Positions 1-8,485 of a DNA stretch of 64,000 bases are shown here, piece after piece. The DNA is from Desulfosarcina alkanivorans (lineage in GTDB: Bacteria; Desulfobacterota; Desulfobacteria; Desulfobacterales; Desulfosarcinaceae): contig NZ_AP021874.1 of NCBI RefSeq assembly GCF_009688945.1, forward strand, positions 930,001 through 994,000, written 5' to 3'. How positions within the stretch are numbered: position 1 is the stretch's first letter; each line of letters opens with the position of its first letter. Below the pieces are notes generated by a model that saw nothing but the letters and a program-made list of their open reading frames with translations, made no database searches and was not told the DNA's origin. Both the position numbers and the translations under genes were made by a program.

Positions 1-1110
1 GTAAAAATCGACGCTTTGCGAATTCAGGGGCTTCTCTCACGGGGGGCTGCCATGGCCCTGGCCGTTGAAAAATGGAGCCACAGCGGCATCTGGATCGTTT
101 GTCGCAGCGATGCACAGTATCCTTCGCGCCTGAAAAAACATTTAAAGCGCCAGGCGCCGCCGGTTTTGTTCGGCGTGGGAGATATCGGTTTGCTGAGCCC
201 GGGTGGTCTTGCGATTGTCGGGTCGCGCAACGTGGACGACGAGGGTGAGGCCTTTACCCGCAAGGTAGCCCGAGCTTGTGTGGACGCTGACATGGCAGTG
301 GTTTCCGGAGGTGCCCGGGGGGTGGACCAGGTGGCCATGTTATCCGCCTTGGCAGCCGGTGGCAAGGCCGTTGGCATTTTGGCGGACAGCCTGCAGAAAG
401 CCGCACTGGCGGGAAAATACCGGCAAGCCATTCGGGAGAAACGATTGGTGTTGGTGTCTCCATTTCATCCCGGTTCCCGTTTCAATGTGGGCAACGCCAT
501 GGGGCGCAATAAGTATATTTATGCGCTTGCCGATTTTGCGCTGATCATCAGTGCGGAAATCAAAAAGGGCGGTACCTGGGCCGGCGCCACGGAAGAATTG
601 AAACGCGAGGAACGCCGACCGGTATTTGTGCGCACAGGCAAAGGCGTGCCGCCAGGCAATCCAGCACTGCTTGAGATGGGGGCTCAACCCTTTCCCGAGC
701 CTCCATGGAAGGGCGATGTAAAAAATTTGCTCGCGGAAGCCGAGCCACCTGTTCCAGGTGTCCGAAAACCATCGCAGCGATCTCTTTTTGGCGGTGAAAG
801 ACGATCGGCAGCGGTAGCCATGGTCAAAGAGGAACCGGCTGCCTTTAAAGAGGCCCCTGAAAAAACAGGGATATCGCCGATCGCTGCTGCAGCCGATGGC
901 GAGTCTGAGCCAAGGCTTAGCATTTACGATGCGGCTCTGCCGGTTTTGCTGGCTGCCATGGAAAACTGGATATCCTCGGCGGATCTGGCCGGGAAACTGG
1001 ATGTGCGTAAGGGACAATTGGATGACTGGCTGAAACGGGCCGTGGAAGAGGGTGTTATTGAAAAAAAGACGCGTCCGGTTCGTTTTCGTAGAAAACAGGA
1101 AACGCAATGA
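1..1110 (+). CDS. DprA/Smf-like DNA-processing protein (5' end outside window)
   Basis: The reading frame is open back to base 1, so the start lies upstream of the window. The Rossmann-like core carries IVGSRNVD, VSGGARGVDQ and GRNKYIYALAD, the usual signature of the DprA/Smf nucleotide-binding fold that loads RecA on single-stranded DNA in transformation. The last 60 or so residues (from about 910) look like the winged-helix module found at DprA C-termini. The divergent form and the restriction/helicase-type neighbours suggest a defence-associated DprA homologue rather than the competence gene. Family assignment is firm; the role is inference. About 200 bases separate it from the next gene. 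Confidence 0.85.
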   Translation, partial: VKIDALRIQGLLSRGAAMALAVEKWSHSGIWIVCRSDAQYPSRLKKHLKRQAPPVLFGVGDIGLLSPGGLAIVGSRNVDDEGEAFTRKVARACVDADMAVVSGGARGVDQVAMLSALAAGGKAVGILADSLQKAALAGKYRQAIREKRLVLVSPFHPGSRFNVGNAMGRNKYIYALADFALIISAEIKKGGTWAGATEELKREERRPVFVRTGKGVPPGNPALLEMGAQPFPEPPWKGDVKNLLAEAEPPVPGVRKPSQRSLFGGERRSAAVAMVKEEPAAFKEAPEKTGISPIAAAADGESEPRLSIYDAALPVLLAAMENWISSADLAGKLDVRKGQLDDWLKRAVEEGVIEKKTRPVRFRRKQETQ

Positions 1111-1204
1111 AGATACAAAACTATTTTTGAAGTGGGGACGCCGCACCAACACTAAGAAATGAAAAAAAAGGCCTAAAAAGAGGGGCCATATCGGGAATAG
1201 TGGT

Positions 1205-1250
1205 CTCACGCAAAGCCGCGAAGAATGCTAAGAAAAAGAAAATGGATACC
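1205..1250 (+). repeat. Interspersed CTCACGCAAAG repeat, copy 1
   Basis: Begins CTCACGCAAAGCCGCGAAG and runs on into AAGAAAATGGATACC. It matches 9375-9420 almost base for base, and the shorter copies near 4.8, 13.6-13.8 and 14.7-14.9 kb in its first part. It lies just upstream of the helicase gene. Confidence 0.85.
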
Positions 1251-1309
1251 CATCCTATAGGTTTCTTTTGTTGGATAGCCACGATGAGGTAATTGCAGGA
1301 GAATATAAC

Positions 1310-3760
1310 ATGGATTTGAATGCCGAACAGAAACGCATCGCAACATTGGAACCCAAAGGACACCAGCTACTGAAAGGTGTTGCGGGATCGGGGAAAACGT
1401 CCGTGGGGCTTTACCGGGTCCATTTTCTGTTGAACAACTATTGTTTTGGCAAAGATGACGCTATCCTCCTGGCGACTTACAATCGCACACTGATCAAATA
1501 CATGGCTTATCTCTACGGGAAGATGGCGGAATCCGAGCAAGGTGAGTTGTCGACGCTTTTTGACACACCAAACAGAAAAGTCGACATCAAGACCGTTGAT
1601 AGTCTGATGGTAAACCATTTCGATGCGCACGCAGCTGAACATAAAGAAAAGTTTCAACTGGGTCTGCCTCAAAACAAGAGCTATCAGATTATCAGCGAGG
1701 GGATTACAAAGCTCAAAAAAAATTTCCCGGACGTCGGTATCCTGAATCAGAAAAATACCGGGTTTCTGTTGCAGGAGATCAACTGGATAAAAGACTGCCT
1801 GTACCTTGAAGAAGAGGAATATCAAGGGGCTGATCGAAAAGGAATGGTTAAATCCCAAGCCGAAAACAAGCCGCAACGCCTTCAAAAGAATTCCCCTACC
1901 CGAAAAGCCATCTTTGAACTGATGCGGTTTTATGACCAGGCACTTCGCAAGATGGGCAAAATTTCCTTCAGCGGCATGCGCATCAGGGCGCTGGAGCAGG
2001 CACGAAAAGCGCCACAGGTCCGATACACGCATGTCATCATCGATGAGAGCCAGGACCTCACGCGCAGCCAGTTGCTGTTTTTAAAGGCAATATGCAATCA
2101 AAAAGAGTATTCGAGTTTTGTGTTTATTGCGGATACGGCCCAGAATATTTACCCGCAATCCTGGTTGGGAAGCGGTAACAGTTTTGCCAGCATCGGCTTC
2201 AGCATGCAGGGCCGAAGCCATTCACTGAGCAAAAATTATCGCACCACCACGCAAATATCGAAGGCGGCCTACAGCCTGATCGAGCATTGCGCTGAAATCG
2301 TCGAGGATGAGAATTACGTCAAACCGGCACTGATCGATAAACACGGCGTTTACCCGGTCTGCAAACAGTTTTCCGATGAGCGCTCTCAAGCCGATTATCT
2401 TGCCGCAGAGATCAAACGGTTGACTGCGGAACACGATCGAAGCGACATGGTGATTCTGGGCCGTTTTAAACGGCAGCTCGACCAGATCAAAACGATGCTG
2501 GCCCAAAAAGGAATCGCGTGCAGTGATTTTAACGACAAAGATCTGGGGTTCGACTCCGGCGATGTAAAGCTGATTACCCTGCACTCCATCAAGGGGCTCG
2601 AATTCCCCATTGTCTTTATGGTCGGGCTAAACGAGGGCGTTATCCCGTACCTGCCGGATGCCGATGAAGAAGGCCGGCATGACGATGAGGTAAAGGAAAG
2701 AAAGCTGTTTTATGTGGGAATGACACGCGCCACGGAAAAACTCTATATGCTCAGTAGCGGCAAGGGGTCACCCTTTCTCATGGATATTGCCCCTCGTTTG
2801 ACGAGGATCGACAGTGGGGTAAAAATGCGGCGGTTTTACAATGTCGCCGTGGATGATTTCCGGTTCAAAGGTCGGATCACCAACATTCATGGCGCCGAAG
2901 AGAAGGTCCGGCAGTGGATCCTTGCTGAACTGGTTGAAACCTATAAATACCCGCTTGCAAACATCGCCATAGAATATCCGGTCAAGGCATTTTCCAAAAC
3001 CGGGTATGTGGACATCGCCGTCCATGTGAACCGTTCGGGAAGTGACGAACCCTTTCTTTTTGTCGAGACAAAACGACGAGGCCACAGCCTGGAGGATGCG
3101 TGTGAGCAAGTTAGAAGCTATATGAACCATTGTCCCCCCTGTGAATATGCGGCCGTCACGGACGGCATGAGCCTGCGGGTGATGGGCCGTCAGGGCAATC
3201 CGGTAAATGATTTGCCCGAATTCCGTGAAATGTGGGCCCTTTCGAACAGCGTCCAGGTTTTCTTTCATCACCTGAAAAGAAGGCAGAAAGCGCAGCTCTG
3301 CTTCGATCCCAATGACCCCACCACCGTTGAAGTCGACGTCAATGGAATGTCGAAACTGTTGAAGGCCGATCAACTCGAAAAAATCCCTCTGTATGGAAGC
3401 ATCGCGGCGGGGCAGCCCATTCACATGAATTCCGAGCTCGATGAAACCTTCTACCTGCCTAAAGCGTGGGTTCGGGGGGCCGACTATTTCGCGCTGAAGG
3501 TGCGGGGGGACAGCATGGTCGGCGCCGGCATCGACAATGGGGATACGGTACTGGTGAGATCGCAGCCGTCTGCGGATAATCTCGATATTGTGGTGGCCGC
3601 ATTGAATGAGGACGCAACCCTCAAGCGGTTCAGTAAAATGGGGGACAATGCCATTCTTCAGGCTGAAAACCCGAATTACGACCCAATTCTGTTATCCCTT
3701 GATCAGCTCCAGATCCTTGGGATTGCAGTGGGCGTGGTCAAAAATGGTATTCACAAATGA
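1310..3760 (+). CDS. Fusion protein: SF1 (UvrD-like) helicase, PD-(D/E)xK-type nuclease and LexA/S24 autoprotease
   Basis: 816 residues from ATG 1310, chosen over an upstream TTG because AGGAGA lies just before it. Residues 1-530 are a UvrD/Rep-type superfamily 1 helicase: Walker A GVAGSGKT (Lys29), IIDESQD, and a C-terminal GMTRATEKLYM motif. Residues about 540-630 resemble the HsdR N-terminal nuclease, with Asp568 and Glu586-Thr-Lys588. Residues about 690-816 are a complete S24/LexA peptidase: cleavage-type site Ala700-Gly701 (IAAGQP), Ser735 in GDSM and Lys772. The 37-residue Ser-Lys spacing equals that of E. coli LexA. The parts are recognised families. Their combination suggests a DNA-damage or invader-responsive helicase-nuclease that can cut itself; this is inference. 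Confidence 0.88.
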   Translation: MDLNAEQKRIATLEPKGHQLLKGVAGSGKTSVGLYRVHFLLNNYCFGKDDAILLATYNRTLIKYMAYLYGKMAESEQGELSTLFDTPNRKVDIKTVDSLMVNHFDAHAAEHKEKFQLGLPQNKSYQIISEGITKLKKNFPDVGILNQKNTGFLLQEINWIKDCLYLEEEEYQGADRKGMVKSQAENKPQRLQKNSPTRKAIFELMRFYDQALRKMGKISFSGMRIRALEQARKAPQVRYTHVIIDESQDLTRSQLLFLKAICNQKEYSSFVFIADTAQNIYPQSWLGSGNSFASIGFSMQGRSHSLSKNYRTTTQISKAAYSLIEHCAEIVEDENYVKPALIDKHGVYPVCKQFSDERSQADYLAAEIKRLTAEHDRSDMVILGRFKRQLDQIKTMLAQKGIACSDFNDKDLGFDSGDVKLITLHSIKGLEFPIVFMVGLNEGVIPYLPDADEEGRHDDEVKERKLFYVGMTRATEKLYMLSSGKGSPFLMDIAPRLTRIDSGVKMRRFYNVAVDDFRFKGRITNIHGAEEKVRQWILAELVETYKYPLANIAIEYPVKAFSKTGYVDIAVHVNRSGSDEPFLFVETKRRGHSLEDACEQVRSYMNHCPPCEYAAVTDGMSLRVMGRQGNPVNDLPEFREMWALSNSVQVFFHHLKRRQKAQLCFDPNDPTTVEVDVNGMSKLLKADQLEKIPLYGSIAAGQPIHMNSELDETFYLPKAWVRGADYFALKVRGDSMVGAGIDNGDTVLVRSQPSADNLDIVVAALNEDATLKRFSKMGDNAILQAENPNYDPILLSLDQLQILGIAVGVVKNGIHK

Positions 3761-3802
3761 GGATTTCTTCAAAACGTGTTCAGTCGTTTGAGAACAATAG
3801 AA

Positions 3803-4765
3803 ATGCCAGTCGATGAATACCTGAAAAAATTTTCGCACCTCAACACCGATAAGAGCCGTCGGCGCTGGTCGGAAGCGACCTGCCATCGCGCGCCCCACAA
3901 GCCTTTTCTCCTGCTGTCTATCATGGACCTGATCGCCCAGGGACAGATCATCGAAAATTTTTTCGAGCCGTCGTTTGAACTGGTCGACACTTGGAATGGG
4001 TATTGGCAAGCCATCATGCCGATCAACAAGCATTCGACCATGGCCTATCCGTTTCCGCGCCTGCAGTCCGATGGATTCTGGCACCGTGTCGCCAATCCCG
4101 GCTATGACGCAGATGCCGATTACAACGTCAGTTCCATGGCCAGACTTCGTGAGATCTATGTCGGGGCCCGGCTGGACGATCGCCTCTTTGCCCTTTTGAT
4201 GGACCCGGTAACCAGGGAACTGCTTCGATCCACCCTGATCCAGACCTATTTTTCTGCGGAGGTCCAGCCGTTTCTGGAAGACCAGGCGTTCGTCAACCTG
4301 GCCGCGTTCACCTACGCCAAGGATGTGATTGCCGGCATCAAAGAGAGCACCGAGAGCTTTGCCCAGGGGGCGCCCGAAATCCATCGGGTGCGTGACCAGG
4401 GGTTCCGGCGGGCCATCGTCAGCCTCTACGACCACCGCTGCGCATTATGCGGCATCCGTATGCGCACGCCCGAAGGGCACACCGTGGTGGAGGCCGCCCA
4501 CATTGTACCCTGGAGCGAGAGCCACGACGATCTGCCCGCCAACGGCCTGTGCCTGTGCCGGTTGTGCCACTGGTCCTTCGACGAAGGCCTGATGAGTGTC
4601 GGCAGGAAATACGAGGTGCTGGTTTCCGAACGGGTGCGTATCGACAGCAATATGCCGGGGCACGTTCTTACGCTCAGGGACCGACCCATTTTCAAACCGG
4701 AGGCCGAACGCTTCTGGCCGGGACAGGAAAACCTGACCCGGCATCGGACGTCCTGTTTTGTTTAA
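3803..4765 (+). CDS. HNH endonuclease (HNH_2-type putative restriction endonuclease)
   Basis: 320 residues. ATG 3803 is preferred over GTG 3776 because decayed copies of this gene (near 7.1 and 9.4 kb) align from this codon. The C-terminal third holds the HNH core: CALCG, AAHIVPW (His233), LCLCRLCHWSFD, as in HNH_2 restriction-type endonucleases. The N-terminal 200 residues are helical and family-specific, probably for target recognition. It follows the helicase fusion after about 40 bases on the same strand, so the two may be co-transcribed and act in one defence module. The nuclease fold is clear; the target is unknown. Confidence 0.85.
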   Translation: MPVDEYLKKFSHLNTDKSRRRWSEATCHRAPHKPFLLLSIMDLIAQGQIIENFFEPSFELVDTWNGYWQAIMPINKHSTMAYPFPRLQSDGFWHRVANPGYDADADYNVSSMARLREIYVGARLDDRLFALLMDPVTRELLRSTLIQTYFSAEVQPFLEDQAFVNLAAFTYAKDVIAGIKESTESFAQGAPEIHRVRDQGFRRAIVSLYDHRCALCGIRMRTPEGHTVVEAAHIVPWSESHDDLPANGLCLCRLCHWSFDEGLMSVGRKYEVLVSERVRIDSNMPGHVLTLRDRPIFKPEAERFWPGQENLTRHRTSCFV

Positions 4766-4770
4766 CACGT

Positions 4771-4870
4771 CTCACGCAAAGGCGCGAATGCGCAAAGAAG
4801 GGCGAACTGCAGGGCTCACGCGAAGCCGCAAAGGGAAGAAAGTTTGAAGTTTGAAGAGAGAAGTTTGAAA
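4771..4870 (+). repeat. Composite intergenic repeat (CTCACGCAAAG copies 2 and 3 plus GTTTGAA tract)
   Basis: Two copies of the interspersed repeat start at 4771 and 4815, followed by a short GTTTGAA-type tandem tract (4841-4870). The stretch 4795-4831 (AAGAAGGGCGAACTGC...) is nearly identical to 14703-14740, so this is a dispersed element and not chance similarity. Confidence 0.75.
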
Positions 4871-4923
4871 TGCAGGCGGATTTACCGAGTTTGACACGTA
4901 CCGTAAATTCTTGTGAGGTGCTT

Positions 4924-6147
4924 ATGGCCAAATCAAAACCACACAAATGGACGTTTGCGGCACGGTTCCGGACGAACGCCTTCGGATGGCGGGGGTCCCG
5001 TCTGGCTTGCCAACGCATCAAGGAGGCCGTTTCCGAAATCAGGAAGGTTGTTCGAAAAGATCCGCTGCTGGGGGCTGAAGGTGCCGTCAGGTTGATGGAA
5101 AAGCTCTGGCCGGCGCTCCAGCATGTTGATTCTTCGTCCGGTGCCCTGGGTTCCGCCGTATACAAAGCGGCAGAGGAACTGGTCGACTGGGTGACCAAAG
5201 CCCCTGCTGACGAAAAGACCAGGGCGAAGTGGCTGGATCGGCTCTGGGATGCGTTCAACGATGACGGCGTCGGCTTTCTCGATGTCCTGGGTGAACGCTG
5301 GGGCGAGGTATGCGTTTCCCCTGCAGTTGCCTCCCAGTGGGCGGATGAACTGCTGCCGATCGTCAGGCGAACCTGGGAAGAATCGAAGCAGGGAAGCGCT
5401 TCCTATTTCAATGGAACGCCGGCCTGCCTTTCCTGCCTGCTGGCGGCCGGTAGATACCAGGAGCTTCTGGATTTCATCGAACGGGCCCCGCGCGTTTCAT
5501 GGAGCAATCGCAAGTACGGTGTCGATGCGCTTGTCGCCATGGGAAAAAAGGGCGAATCCATCAAATATGCCAAAGCGTCATGCGGGTTCATGGACGATCC
5601 TTTCACCATCGATCGGGTGTGTGAAGATATTCTGATTTCATCGGGGCTATATGAAGAGGCATACCGGCAATACGGTCTGCGAACGAATCGGGGCGGTACG
5701 AACCTGGCGACGTTTCGAAACATCGCCAAAAAATATCCGATGATGGAAAAGACGAAAATTCTCGAGGACCTGATCGAAACGACACCCGGTGAGGAGGGCA
5801 AGTGGTTTGCAACGGCCAAATCACTGGGCATGCTGCCGCTGGCCATGGAGCTTTGCTACCGCAGCCCATGCGATCCCAGGACGCTGAATCGGGCGGCCAG
5901 GGATTTCCAGGAAAAAGAACCGAAGTTCGCACTGGGTGCGGCTTTGGCCTCGTTGCAATGGATGTCGCAGGGTTATGGATATGAAATCACCGCATCCGAT
6001 GTCCTGTCAGCATACGAGTATGCCATGAAGGCCGCGGAAACGCTCGGTCGGAAAGAGCAGGTGGTCGTGGATATCAAGGAAATCATCGGCCGGGACCGAT
6101 CGTCGGATAGGTTTGTCCAGGATGTGCTCGGCCGGTTTATCCGATGA
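4924..6147 (+). CDS. Uncharacterised conserved alpha-helical protein
   Basis: 407 residues from ATG 4924, which has GTGAGGTG a few bases upstream. The opening MAKSKPHKWTFAARFR and the phrase QHVDSSSGALG recall a widespread but unnamed proteobacterial family; I cannot give it a function. The rest is helical and TPR-like (repeated YQELLDF / YEEAYRQY type helices), with no signal peptide or membrane segment and no catalytic motif I recognise. It sits inside the defence-like island downstream of the HNH gene, but is separated from it by repeats, so it need not be part of the same system. Confidence 0.65.
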   Translation: MAKSKPHKWTFAARFRTNAFGWRGSRLACQRIKEAVSEIRKVVRKDPLLGAEGAVRLMEKLWPALQHVDSSSGALGSAVYKAAEELVDWVTKAPADEKTRAKWLDRLWDAFNDDGVGFLDVLGERWGEVCVSPAVASQWADELLPIVRRTWEESKQGSASYFNGTPACLSCLLAAGRYQELLDFIERAPRVSWSNRKYGVDALVAMGKKGESIKYAKASCGFMDDPFTIDRVCEDILISSGLYEEAYRQYGLRTNRGGTNLATFRNIAKKYPMMEKTKILEDLIETTPGEEGKWFATAKSLGMLPLAMELCYRSPCDPRTLNRAARDFQEKEPKFALGAALASLQWMSQGYGYEITASDVLSAYEYAMKAAETLGRKEQVVVDIKEIIGRDRSSDRFVQDVLGRFIR

Positions 6148-6250
6148 ATAGACCTTATTTCGAGCTTCTGGGTCGGACCGAGCTGGATAAACGCGTACCG
6201 GATTATCGTTCAAAGAACCGATCCGGACCTTCTCGAGAGCCACCCATGCC

Positions 6251-6325
6251 AGATTTGAAATGCATTTGAAATTTGAATATTGGGATTTGTTTGTATTTTG
6301 GTGCTTGTCATTTGGGATTTTTTTA
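6251..6325 (+). repeat. AT-rich low-complexity intergenic tract
   Basis: A GATTTGAAATGCATTTG / ATTTGGGATTTT type tract rich in repeated TTTG words, within the 323-base gap 6148-6470. It resembles low-complexity intergenic repeats seen in many environmental genomes. No gene is seen in the gap. The rest of the gap probably carries the promoter of the toxin-antitoxin pair. Confidence 0.4.
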
Positions 6326-6470
6326 TTGCGTTTCAACTCGAATGAAAACGTACAAGTTTCATCCGTGTTCAAACCTCGTTCAACGGGGCGGCGGTGCTGA
6401 CTTCGGCGTCTTGACGGATAATCTATTAGGTTATAACATGTGTGGTAACAAATAACTGTGAGGTGAAGCG

Positions 6471-6701
6471 ATGATTGAATTGAAAGTCAGAAAAATCGGA
6501 AACTCCCTTGGGATTGTCTTGCCCAAGGAGGTACTGGCCCGGTTGAAGGTCTCTCAAGGTGAGTCTGTATATTTAACGGATTCGGAGAACGGCGGGTACC
6601 GTGTGACAGCGCTGAACAAGAATTTTGCCGACCAGATGGCCGAGGCGGAGCGGATCATGCACGAGGACCGCGACCTGCTGCATGAATTGGCCAAACGATG
6701 A
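6471..6701 (+). CDS. AbrB/MazE-family antitoxin
   Basis: 76 residues. The N-terminus IELKVRKIGNSLGIVLPKEVLARL is a swapped-hairpin AbrB/MazE DNA-binding domain. The C-terminal tail (about residues 50-76, acidic and helical) is the usual toxin-neutralising part. Start ATG 6471 is preceded by GTGAGGTGAAG. Its last four bases overlap the start of the Doc-type toxin (ATGA), the classic arrangement for translational coupling of a type II toxin-antitoxin pair. By family knowledge the antitoxin represses its own promoter in the gap upstream. Confidence 0.9.
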   Translation: MIELKVRKIGNSLGIVLPKEVLARLKVSQGESVYLTDSENGGYRVTALNKNFADQMAEAERIMHEDRDLLHELAKR

Positions 6702-7075
6702 ACATCCGCTGGATCGAATCGGGTGTGGTACTGGCTGTGCATGATGTCCAAATCGCCGAACACGGCGGTGTTGCCGGCATCCGGGACTTCGGTTTGCTTG
6801 AAAGTGCCCTGGCACGACCGAAAAATCGTTTTGGATACACGAATGCCGATCTGTTCGATCTTGCCGCCTCCTATGGCTTTGGCATTGCCCGCAATCATCC
6901 ATTTATAGACGGCAACAAGCGCACGGCCTATGTCGTCACACGACTTTTTCTTCGATTGAATGGCCTCGACTTAACTGCACCCCCAGCCGAGAGAGTCTTG
7001 ATTTTTGAGCGGGTCGGGCATGGCTCGGTATCCGAGAAGGACTTGGGCGCCTGGATCAGAGCCAATGGAATTTAG
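6698..7075 (+). CDS. doc: Doc/Fic-family toxin (death-on-curing)
   Basis: 125 residues with the Fic/Doc motif HPFIDGNKR (His67) and the Doc-type N-terminus (VQIAEHGGVAGIRD, then ESALARP). Doc proteins phosphorylate EF-Tu and block translation; Fic relatives AMPylate. Length is normal for Doc. It overlaps the AbrB-type antitoxin by four bases and so completes a type II toxin-antitoxin module. Partnering with an AbrB/MazE antitoxin instead of Phd is a known combination. All motif residues are present, so the toxin should be active. Confidence 0.92.
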   Translation: MNIRWIESGVVLAVHDVQIAEHGGVAGIRDFGLLESALARPKNRFGYTNADLFDLAASYGFGIARNHPFIDGNKRTAYVVTRLFLRLNGLDLTAPPAERVLIFERVGHGSVSEKDLGAWIRANGI

Positions 7076-7076
7076 A

Positions 7077-7188
7077 CCGATGGATGAAATCAAATGATTG
7101 TCGATCAATAGCTGCAAAAAATTTTCCCGCCTCAACACCGACCGAAACCGAAAACGCTGGTCGTTGACCACCTGCCATCGCGCGCCCA
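7077..7188 (+). pseudogene. Decayed 5' fragment of a second HNH endonuclease gene
   Basis: Bases 7097-7188 align with 3805-3896, the first 90 or so bases of the HNH gene, sharing AAAAAATTTTC, CTCAACACCGA and ACCTGCCATCGCGCGCCC. The copy has in-frame stops (for example TAG at 7109) and ends abruptly after about 112 bases. Its leader, 7077-7100, matches 9418-9440. This is a relic of duplication or recombination; no product is expected. Confidence 0.75.
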
Positions 7189-7668
7189 TGGCCCCGATTT
7201 GTTCGTATCGGCCTTCTGCGTTCAAATTCATTTACCCAATTAAAACGCGAGTTATTTAAACCTAATACAAAATTAGTCGCTAGTTTTTTGCCCAAAGGAT
7301 TAAAACATGGAGTATTTGCACGGTTGTTTAGAGAGGAACGTCGAACCAGGCCTTGAGAAAAGAGGAGGGTGATCGGGGTCGGATCAAGCGGAACAAGCGA
7401 TTGACAAAGATTCTGGAGAAAAATAGGTCCCTATTTTTGTTAAAACGATGTTTTCGGGTTCGAAAAGGGCGGTTTAAGGAAATATTAGGGATTGCAAACC
7501 ATGAAGGCATGTTATTATGGTTAAAATCCAGAAAACTTTAAGATCCTTGATAGCTTTTTTGATCGGTTTATTGAGGAGGCAAACATTTAGCTGAATTATA
7601 TATTCCGTATGTTTAGAATTCTGCTGGTATGTTAACCGGTCCATGAAAAAGAGCGGGGAATAGGATAG
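7189..7668. other. AT-rich intergenic region, no gene seen
   Basis: About 480 bases of low GC between the HNH relic and the FRG gene. Short open frames occur on both strands but none has a convincing ribosome site or recognisable product. It probably contains the promoter of the FRG-domain gene and debris of past insertions. Confidence 0.6.
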
Positions 7669-8460
7669 ATGCCGGATATTGAGAATAACGAGAGAGACGT
7701 CGAACTGATAGAAGCGCACAGCTTCGATGAAGCCCTGTCAGAATGCATGGCATTGAGGAAACAAAAATATTGGTCCTTCAGGGGACAGCGCAACCGTAAA
7801 TGGTTTGCCGAACCTCACAGCGGCGATATGACAACTGCAGATCTTGCTAAAAATATACGCAATTTCAAAGCCCGCAGCATGGAATTTCCCCGACCCGATT
7901 ATATCGAAGACACCAACAGCAAGGAAATCAAAGAATGGCGTTGGCTTTTCTACGCGCAGCATCATCGGCTTAAAACGCAGCTTCTTGACTGGACGTCCAA
8001 TCCGCTGGTGGCGCTTTACTTTGCTGTTGAAGAGATTCTCTCTCGGCCTGAAAAAGATATTAGCGGTGCCGTCTGGGCGATTCATGTGAAAGATCCCAAG
8101 AAGTTTAAATGGGAACCAGATCTGGAATCCATCAGCCCTCATAATTTAGACGACTGGATTATGATCCGGCCACCGGTCGTCACTCATCGGATCGCCAGAC
8201 AGTCCGGGCTTTTTACATTTCATCCTGAAAGACAGCTTCAAGGAATGGAACCATTTTGCACCGGTGACGATGAAAAAAAATTCAAAAAAATCGAGATCGT
8301 TTCTCCGCAAAACCGCAATGACCTTGACCTTTGCAAAGCGATCAGAAAAGAGTTGGGGTTTATGAACATTCACCATGCGTCCCTGTTTCCCCATCCAGAT
8401 GGCGTGGCCAATTTCATCAATGACGAGCTGCCTGCGCTTTCCCCTCCGTCTGACAGATAG
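7669..8460 (+). CDS. FRG-domain protein
   Basis: 263 residues. WSFRGQ at about residue 38 and AQHHRLKTQLLDWTSNP with ALYFA at about residue 103 define the FRG domain, named for its conserved F-R-G triplet. FRG proteins are common in defence islands; their biochemistry is poorly known. No signal peptide or membrane segment. Base composition is lower in GC than in the central part of the window, which suggests acquisition. Followed after 25 bases by an unknown gene in the same direction, so the two may be co-transcribed. Confidence 0.85.
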   Translation: MPDIENNERDVELIEAHSFDEALSECMALRKQKYWSFRGQRNRKWFAEPHSGDMTTADLAKNIRNFKARSMEFPRPDYIEDTNSKEIKEWRWLFYAQHHRLKTQLLDWTSNPLVALYFAVEEILSRPEKDISGAVWAIHVKDPKKFKWEPDLESISPHNLDDWIMIRPPVVTHRIARQSGLFTFHPERQLQGMEPFCTGDDEKKFKKIEIVSPQNRNDLDLCKAIRKELGFMNIHHASLFPHPDGVANFINDELPALSPPSDR

Positions 8461-8485
8461 GCAGTGCCAATAGTGAGGTGCGGGT

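Noticed and set aside
7353..7541. 62-codon plus-strand frame in the AT-rich gap
   Set aside because: Basic low-complexity product, no ribosome site, no recognisable family.
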